NCBI GenBank assembly: GCA_002351725.1
Contig: DEHD01000025.1
Location: forward strand, 302,561 to 360,881
Direction of reading: 5' to 3'
Length of the DNA stretch: 58,321 bases
Origin: Prevotella sp. UBA2809
GTDB taxonomy: Bacteria > Bacteroidota > Bacteroidia > Bacteroidales > Bacteroidaceae
Shown: in pieces, positions 53,626 through 58,321 of the stretch
Layout of the letters: each line of letters begins with the position of its first letter
Numbering within the stretch: the first letter of the stretch is position 1
The notes under the pieces: generated by a model
What the model was told of the DNA's origin: nothing
The model's input: only the letters and a program-made list of their open reading frames with translations
The model's database searches: none
Position numbers and translations under genes: made by a program

Positions 53626-55269
53626 TCGAACTCCTCCGCCTCCTCCGCCGCCGGAGAATCCACCTCCTCCGCCGTGGAACGACGAGTGTCCGCCACCGCC
53701 TCGGGCTCTCGATTCCCTTGCAGCCTTGCTCGCTGCAGCTCTCGACGTACTGCGTTGCATCACCGAGTAAATGGTAGGCAGTGTAATGTCGTTGGCCATC
53801 TGTGCGGCCACCTTGTCCATATTAAAGTATTCAGGATTAATCTTCTTCATGTCTTTTATCACCTGGTCGGCGATACCGAAGAGCGTGGCGTAAACCATAT
53901 AGTCTTTCCACAGCTTCACCTCGTCCACTCCGCGCTCGTCAAGCAGCGTAAACTCCTTCAGGAATTTCTTCAGTCCCAGCACCTCGCGCACCTCAAACTC
54001 GCGGTTCTTGTATTTCCTTATCGATGTCTGCGTGTGCAGAGTATCAATAAACGAGTCGGTTATCTTCGAGTTGAAGCTGCTCTTCATATACTGCTTCAGC
54101 TCCTGTGGCTCCAGCACCTTGTCGCCACCCGCAGCCTTTTCAAATATATTATGTATCTTGCGCAGCAGCACTGGCTGTTTTTCCGAGTCAGGCAGTCGGT
54201 AGATAGTAAAGTTCGGCTCCAGTTTACCCTTGCTGTTGGGGTGCGTCTCAATGGCTATCGCGCCAAGGTCTATCAGCTTCAGTATGCATGCCGACAGCAG
54301 GTTATTGTAGTCGGCTCCGCACCACTTGTATGCGTTCAGCATGTTGTTGGCCTCCTGCAGATCACCGTTCAGCGGTATGTCGCGATACCACATCAGGTCT
54401 TTGTTCACACGCCTTCTGGCACGCCACTTATACACTGCAAACCATACGCCACCCACCACGGGCGATACAAATATCACCAGTATGTACAGCACTCCAAACA
54501 GAGTCATCGGGTCGTTCCAGTCCACCTCCTCATCATCGCTGCTGCTGGTATAGTCGCTGCCATCAAGGGCCATCTGTTTCTTCTCCTCAAATGTTCCCTC
54601 GTCCTCGTAGCTGGGTTCAAACAGTCCTTTGGGGAACTGCGCCATTATGTATAGCGCAGCCTCGCTGCTCATGGGCTCGGTTGTCTCGGCCATTATCATG
54701 CCATTCTCATACCATAGCTCGCCCTGGAAACGGAACCCCCATATGCCGCAGCTGTCGGGGTTTATCACCATTGTCGAGTCCTCGGTTGTTATCGTCACCT
54801 TGGCATGTTCAGGCTTTGGCGATACCGCCTGATCCAGGAACACGTGCCGCAGTCCGTCGGCATCAGGATAGGCGCGCACCATGCTGGTCATGGTGTAGGT
54901 AGTGACGTAAGTTCTCTCGCCACTATCGCCCAGTCCCCAGCACAACTCGTAGCCGTTTCTGGTTTCTACAATACCGCATTTCATCTGTTTCCAACTGCGA
55001 CTCTCGTTTACGTCCCAGTCAACATTCAGGAATTTCACGCCTGACTCGTCAGTAACGCTCAGGTCTTTTATCTCGCTCGGACCCATGTTTGCCAATCCTA
55101 TATAGCATTCTGTTCCCTCGCTGTCGATGGTCATCTGTCTGCGTTCAGTTATCAGTGCATCACCATTTTTCATCAGCACCACCTGTATATTCAGATCGTG
55201 CAACTGCGGGCGGCCAAACACGTTGATAGCCAAGAGCAGTAGTAAAACTGTTAAAAGTTTAGGTCTCAT
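53623..55269 (-). CDS. DUF2207 membrane protein with Gly-rich tail
   Basis: The product is 548 residues from MRPKLL (55269). A TTG 12 bases upstream overlaps the -7 box and is not a likely start. Signal or membrane segment at the N-terminus, then an extracytoplasmic beta-rich domain (about 20-220: LNIQVVLMKNGDALITERRQM), one membrane segment near 265-285 (LFGVLYILVIFVSPVVGGVWFAVY), a cytoplasmic part with LSACILKLIDLGAIAIE and a C-terminal tail of Gly and His (SSFHGGGGGFSGGGGGGG). This is the DUF2207 layout. Function is unknown. First gene of the nine-gene minus unit. Confidence 0.85.
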   Translation of the reverse strand: MRPKLLTVLLLLLAINVFGRPQLHDLNIQVVLMKNGDALITERRQMTIDSEGTECYIGLANMGPSEIKDLSVTDESGVKFLNVDWDVNESRSWKQMKCGIVETRNGYELCWGLGDSGERTYVTTYTMTSMVRAYPDADGLRHVFLDQAVSPKPEHAKVTITTEDSTMVINPDSCGIWGFRFQGELWYENGMIMAETTEPMSSEAALYIMAQFPKGLFEPSYEDEGTFEEKKQMALDGSDYTSSSDDEEVDWNDPMTLFGVLYILVIFVSPVVGGVWFAVYKWRARRRVNKDLMWYRDIPLNGDLQEANNMLNAYKWCGADYNNLLSACILKLIDLGAIAIETHPNSKGKLEPNFTIYRLPDSEKQPVLLRKIHNIFEKAAGGDKVLEPQELKQYMKSSFNSKITDSFIDTLHTQTSIRKYKNREFEVREVLGLKKFLKEFTLLDERGVDEVKLWKDYMVYATLFGIADQVIKDMKKINPEYFNMDKVAAQMANDITLPTIYSVMQRSTSRAAASKAARESRARGGGGHSSFHGGGGGFSGGGGGGGVR

Positions 55270-55278
55270 TCCAGGGTG

Positions 55279-55286
55279 CAAAGATA
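55279..55286 (-). promoter_or_regulatory. Bacteroidota -7 box for the DUF2207 unit
   Basis: Minus-strand TATCTTTG ends only 10 bases before ATG 55269. Transcription would start a few bases before the codon, so the mRNA is nearly leaderless. Confidence 0.55.
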
Positions 55287-55293
55287 CAAAAAA

Positions 55294-55378
55294 TTACCCA
55301 CGGACTGCACAATTTCGCGCAAATTTTTATAAAAATGCACAATTCCATGCAATCCGTAGGTAAAAAGTACCTTTTTAC
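55294..55378. repeat. Large imperfect dyad and hairpin between DUF2207 and the M15 gene
   Basis: Arms 55294-55309 and 55348-55363 pair in 14 of 16 positions. The centre is the perfect palindrome ATTTTTATAAAAAT (55323-55336). A second hairpin, GTAAAAA, GTACC and TTTTTAC (55360-55378), overlaps the M15 stop codon and may end its transcript. The dyad also covers the -33 region of the DUF2207 promoter. Candidate island boundary or operator. Confidence 0.6.
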
Positions 55379-55830
55379 GCGTTCAGAAACATCACCTTTC
55401 TGCGATTATTGCTCGGTCGCACGGCAAAATGAACCCAAACAGCACCATAGCGATTCTTTTCGATCAAGAGTTCATCGAAGTCATGCTGCGACTCTTTCGC
55501 GTAGTTGATAAGGATGGCCGCATAGCAGATAGCCTGCTCCATTTCCGAGGTTCGGATATCCACCGCGCACCCAGTAAGATGGTTCGAATTCGCCGCCCCG
55601 CCAATCTTCTTATTCAACTGCGGACTACGATATCCGCTGTTGATGATTATCGGAGCTCCTGCGCGCGAGCGCAAAACTTCCAGCCATCCGCAAAGTCTCT
55701 TCATGTTTGCAATAGCCTCGTGGCTTGGGATATTATATATCTCTGGATGAGAATTACTCTTCGTCATCTCCCCATGAGTGAAATGTTCACTCAACTTCAT
55801 TTTACTATTCAATTGTACTATTTCATTCAT
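55375..55830 (-). CDS. M15-family peptidase, endolysin-like
   Basis: The product is 151 residues from MNEIVQ (55830); M11 (55800) is an alternative, and earlier in-frame codons run into the upstream gene. Zinc ligands and motif: SNHLTGCAVD (His84, Asp91) and WVHFA (His134), with INSGYRSPQLN before. This is the D-Ala-D-Ala carboxypeptidase/phage endolysin type. No signal peptide. In Bacteroidota, genes like this are often found next to BT4734-type genes in small mobile islands, as here. It would cut peptidoglycan cross-links. Confidence 0.85.
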   Translation of the reverse strand: MNEIVQLNSKMKLSEHFTHGEMTKSNSHPEIYNIPSHEAIANMKRLCGWLEVLRSRAGAPIIINSGYRSPQLNKKIGGAANSNHLTGCAVDIRTSEMEQAICYAAILINYAKESQHDFDELLIEKNRYGAVWVHFAVRPSNNRRKVMFLNA

Positions 55831-55903
55831 ATTGCTAATTATTAATAATCCTAATGCCGCGCCGCCGCGCTGCCGCAGTGCCACGGCATCAGGGGGTTGA
55901 TGG

Positions 55904-58321
55904 TTATAGCATGATGGAACCTGTTTTGTGAAACACAGCCTTCTCGCCACCCTTATCCTCGCTAACCTTCTCTATTAGATGATCGCGACACAGGCGCGTT
56001 ACCTTCTTACGAGCAGAAGCCGCACTACCAAGATTGAAGCAGTGAACCACGTCTTCGATAGTAAACTCATCAGGCAGACGATTAAAAGCCTCAAGGGTTC
56101 TTTGCTTGCGCTGAATGTTCACAGAGGCATCCTTCAGTTTGTTGTCAAAATAGTTCTCAGCCATCGCTCCAAAGTAGTGGCGCTGACAGGCGTACTGAAT
56201 ATTCACAATCAACTCGGCCAGTTTCCAGTCCACCTCATCTGTATCGAACTCACCACACCAGTACTGTCCGTCTTGCTTCATCTTATCCCAGTGGCGCATC
56301 ACGATAAACGGTGCAGAGAAATTCAATCCATGATAAGCACAGCGCTTAAGCAGCATCTCATCAGCCTTCGAATCATTCTCCTTGGCATCTTCCATACGTC
56401 GTGCCGTCCAATCGTAGAGCTCATCTACAATCTTTTGAACGCTCAACTCGCCCTTCACCTTGTCCAGTTTCTCAGCCCACTCCTTCAGACGGTTGTCGCT
56501 GTCGTAGTCCACAAAACTCTCGCGACTCATCATCTCAAAGTTAGTAGCGGGCAGAGGAATACAGGTCAAACGGGTTGCCAATCCAGAACCAAAGTTCTGC
56601 TCGTTCACCATCCTCTTCAAAGCTATCGGCGTGCCTGTGTAGATGTAGTTCCAGATGACGTAGAACTCCTGGAACACGCTGTCTACATTCGAGTATGCCT
56701 GACCATCCTCCTCGTTATGGAACGCTTTCAACTGCAACGCCTGCTTGTCGATGTACGAGCCACCTTTTTGCAGCGACAACGTGTTGTCTAGTTCTGTGTC
56801 GAAGGTCAGCATGTGCAACTGCATCGGCTCGCCGTTTACCTCTTCTACGGCATTAACCATATCCTGAATGAACTGCGCATTCGAGGTTCGCGCTGGATGG
56901 ATGCGAACCACCACCTTCGGCTTCTTTGGTTTCTCCTTGTTAGCCCCCTTGGTGCGCATCTGCTCGCGATAGGCGTTGATGGCATCCTTGCCTATCTTAT
57001 CAGCCTCTACAATAGGCGAAGCAAGCAGTTTAAAGAGCCTTGTAGCGAACGATTTTCCACTTGCAGGATCGCCAATTATCAGCGTTGAGTTATTCAGCCT
57101 GCGCAGCTCTTCTGGTCGATGATAGAATCTGTAGGTACAGCGTGTCATCAGAGTCATCATCAGGCCACCTGCCACAAAGAGAGCAGCTGGATATTGGTTA
57201 CGTTTAAGCCCTTTGCATATATCCTTTAATAATGGAAAGTCCTCGGCCATAGCCTCAATCTGTTCGCCCCACTCCCATAGCCAACGGTTGATATCCTCCT
57301 CAGCCATCGCTACCGTCCTCGTCGTTTGCGTCTTCGTAATCTCTTGAAATGTGCGCCCTGTGGCTTTCTGTATCGCTTCCTGCATCGCCTTGCTGGGCAG
57401 ACTGCTGGCATACTTCTTCTCCTTTTGCGCCACACACTCAGCGGCACTGGCCACTGTCTGACTAACGTTCTCGTTTCGTTCGTCGATGATCTCCTTGACC
57501 CACGATTGACTCTCCACCACGCGCTGTACTGCGGCTTTGTCGCCATCAAGCATAAGCAGTAGGTCGGTTGCCAATTTGAGCGATTCTGTATGACGGTTGC
57601 TGTCGGCTTGGCATGGCAGTTTGTCGCCATAGCGAGCATCAATAATACTTTGTACATCATAACCTCGCCACTTTATTTCATCCTGTGTGACTGGGGACTG
57701 GTACCTGTCACAAGGCAAATCAATCGCAGTGGTTGTGACAGGTCCCTGTACCCTGTCATGCGGGTTCGTAGCCTGTGAATGACCGTCTCGATATAGAGCA
57801 TCATATCGCTCAGCAAATTCCTTGTTCTCATACGTAAAAAGTTCTTTGTCAATATACAAAATGTCAGATTCTTTACAAATATAACTCATCCTCGATGAGT
57901 CCTTCCCTGATTCATCAATAACCACATCGTCACCAAGCACCTTGGCCATGGCATGCTGGTTATCCACCAGGTTTCCCCAGTCAAGTCGCGCCTTGAAAAC
58001 TATCTTCAATCCCTTGCCACTTGGGCTGATATAAATTAGCACAATTCCAAGTGCTTTCATATCAAGTCCCTTCTCTATCCATCCCTGATAGAGTGTGAGA
58101 GGATTGTCGATGTGGTCAAGATCCATCACTACAAGCCCTGTCAGTCGTGTAGCTTTCTGCTTGCGCCATGCACCAAGTTTTCCATTGGCCGACTCGGTCT
58201 CATCGAATGTTGCCTGGAAGATAAATGCAGGCAACTTGCGCTTCAACGAGGCATCGTCTGTTTCGCGAAACTTATCAATGTTCTCGTTCCATTTAGCAGC
58301 CTTGACGAGGGCCCAAAACTG
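55904..58321 (-). CDS. BT4734-DUF3987 primase-like/ATPase protein, 5' end beyond the window
   Basis: The visible part is 805 residues. The frame is open past 58246 to the window end, so the N-terminus is missing. The BT4734-like primase-type domain includes VVMDLDHIDNP (two Asp) and KDSSRMSYI. The second half is a DUF3987 ATPase with an intact Walker A, IIGDPASGKSFATRLF, coded near 57050-57085. A winged-helix-like C-terminus follows (FTIEDVVHCFNLGSAASARKKVTRLCRDHLIEKV). Linker residues hold two 8-residue copies of DR-V/Y-Q-G/S-PVT (57686-57757). It is paralogous to the gene at 7128 and likely works in DNA replication of a mobile island. Confidence 0.88.
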   Translation of the reverse strand, partial: QFWALVKAAKWNENIDKFRETDDASLKRKLPAFIFQATFDETESANGKLGAWRKQKATRLTGLVVMDLDHIDNPLTLYQGWIEKGLDMKALGIVLIYISPSGKGLKIVFKARLDWGNLVDNQHAMAKVLGDDVVIDESGKDSSRMSYICKESDILYIDKELFTYENKEFAERYDALYRDGHSQATNPHDRVQGPVTTTAIDLPCDRYQSPVTQDEIKWRGYDVQSIIDARYGDKLPCQADSNRHTESLKLATDLLLMLDGDKAAVQRVVESQSWVKEIIDERNENVSQTVASAAECVAQKEKKYASSLPSKAMQEAIQKATGRTFQEITKTQTTRTVAMAEEDINRWLWEWGEQIEAMAEDFPLLKDICKGLKRNQYPAALFVAGGLMMTLMTRCTYRFYHRPEELRRLNNSTLIIGDPASGKSFATRLFKLLASPIVEADKIGKDAINAYREQMRTKGANKEKPKKPKVVVRIHPARTSNAQFIQDMVNAVEEVNGEPMQLHMLTFDTELDNTLSLQKGGSYIDKQALQLKAFHNEEDGQAYSNVDSVFQEFYVIWNYIYTGTPIALKRMVNEQNFGSGLATRLTCIPLPATNFEMMSRESFVDYDSDNRLKEWAEKLDKVKGELSVQKIVDELYDWTARRMEDAKENDSKADEMLLKRCAYHGLNFSAPFIVMRHWDKMKQDGQYWCGEFDTDEVDWKLAELIVNIQYACQRHYFGAMAENYFDNKLKDASVNIQRKQRTLEAFNRLPDEFTIEDVVHCFNLGSAASARKKVTRLCRDHLIEKVSEDKGGEKAVFHKTGSIML
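57686..57757 (-). repeat. 24-bp direct repeat in the linker of the BT4734-DUF3987 gene
   Basis: Copies 57686-57709 and 57734-57757 code DRYQSPVT and DRVQGPVT. Heptad-like subunits are visible inside. A perfect inverted repeat with arms ACCTGTCACAA (57703-57713) and TTGTGACAGGT (57733-57743) is formed by parts of the two copies. Confidence 0.6.

Noticed and set aside
1..58321. CRISPR arrays, insertion sequences, tRNA and rRNA genes
   Set aside because: None was seen. The tandem arrays have units of 7-8 or 32 bp without spacers, no transposase-like frame was found, and no cloverleaf was seen in the gaps.

Overview
The window looks like a chromosomal segment of a Bacteroidota bacterium, most likely a Prevotella-type gut or rumen anaerobe. 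The reasons are -7 boxes of the TAnnTTTG type upstream of transcription units, almost no Shine-Dalgarno sequences, a methylmalonyl-CoA mutase pair near subunits of a Na+-translocating decarboxylase (propionate formation), the Bacteroidetes glycogen set (debranching enzyme, GT4, GH57), DUF5686 and DUF3298 proteins, and two genes of the BT4734/VirE_N primase-like family. No rRNA, tRNA, CRISPR array or insertion sequence was seen.

Layout. 1-1901: end of pgk, then a DUF3298-type gene broken by an internal deletion. 1.9-9.5 kb: an accessory segment with two paralogous secreted proteins, a HigB/HigA-type toxin-antitoxin pair, two unrecognised proteins and a BT4734-type primase-like protein with a degenerate P-loop. 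The segment holds six small arrays of an 8-bp unit, and a perfect 25-bp inverted repeat (1896-1920 and 9464-9488) brackets it. 9.5-14.6 kb (minus): mutA, mutB and an FAD-dependent reductase. 14.8-32.0 kb (plus): a run of ten closely packed genes comprising a YidE-type transporter, the OadG-like, biotin and beta subunits of a Na+ pump, a LuxR-type regulator, uxaB, uvrA, DUF5686 and an AddA/AddB-like nuclease-helicase pair. 32-38.6 kb: ion channel, MFS transporter, DUF3298 lipoprotein, rsmG, metallo-hydrolase, SulP transporter and a helical Ala/Lys-rich lipoprotein. 38.6-44.6 kb (minus): debranching enzyme, GT4, GH57-like protein, lipoprotein and exonuclease III. 44.7-55.3 kb (minus): a probable nine-gene unit (DUF2207, a 69-residue protein, 5'-nucleotidase, TMEM43, beta-helix protein, lipoprotein, AAA ATPase, miaA, lipid kinase) with a promoter at 55279 and a terminator near 44725. 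55.3-58.3 kb: start of a second accessory island with an M15 peptidase and a BT4734-DUF3987 protein that runs off the window.

How the genes fit together. MutA/MutB would convert succinyl-CoA to methylmalonyl-CoA. The Na+ pump subunits would decarboxylate it to propionyl-CoA while exporting Na+. The carboxyltransferase alpha subunit and the epimerase are not in the window. The glycogen unit handles an internal storage glucan. The GH57 member appears to have lost both catalytic residues, so it may bind glucan or play a structural part.

The most unusual signal is not a gene. Several intercistronic gaps are filled by short tandem arrays with a 7-8 bp period. In the clearest four cases the first unit contains the stop codon of the upstream gene, and each locus has its own unit. 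Related heptad arrays lie in frame inside miaA and the TMEM43-family gene.
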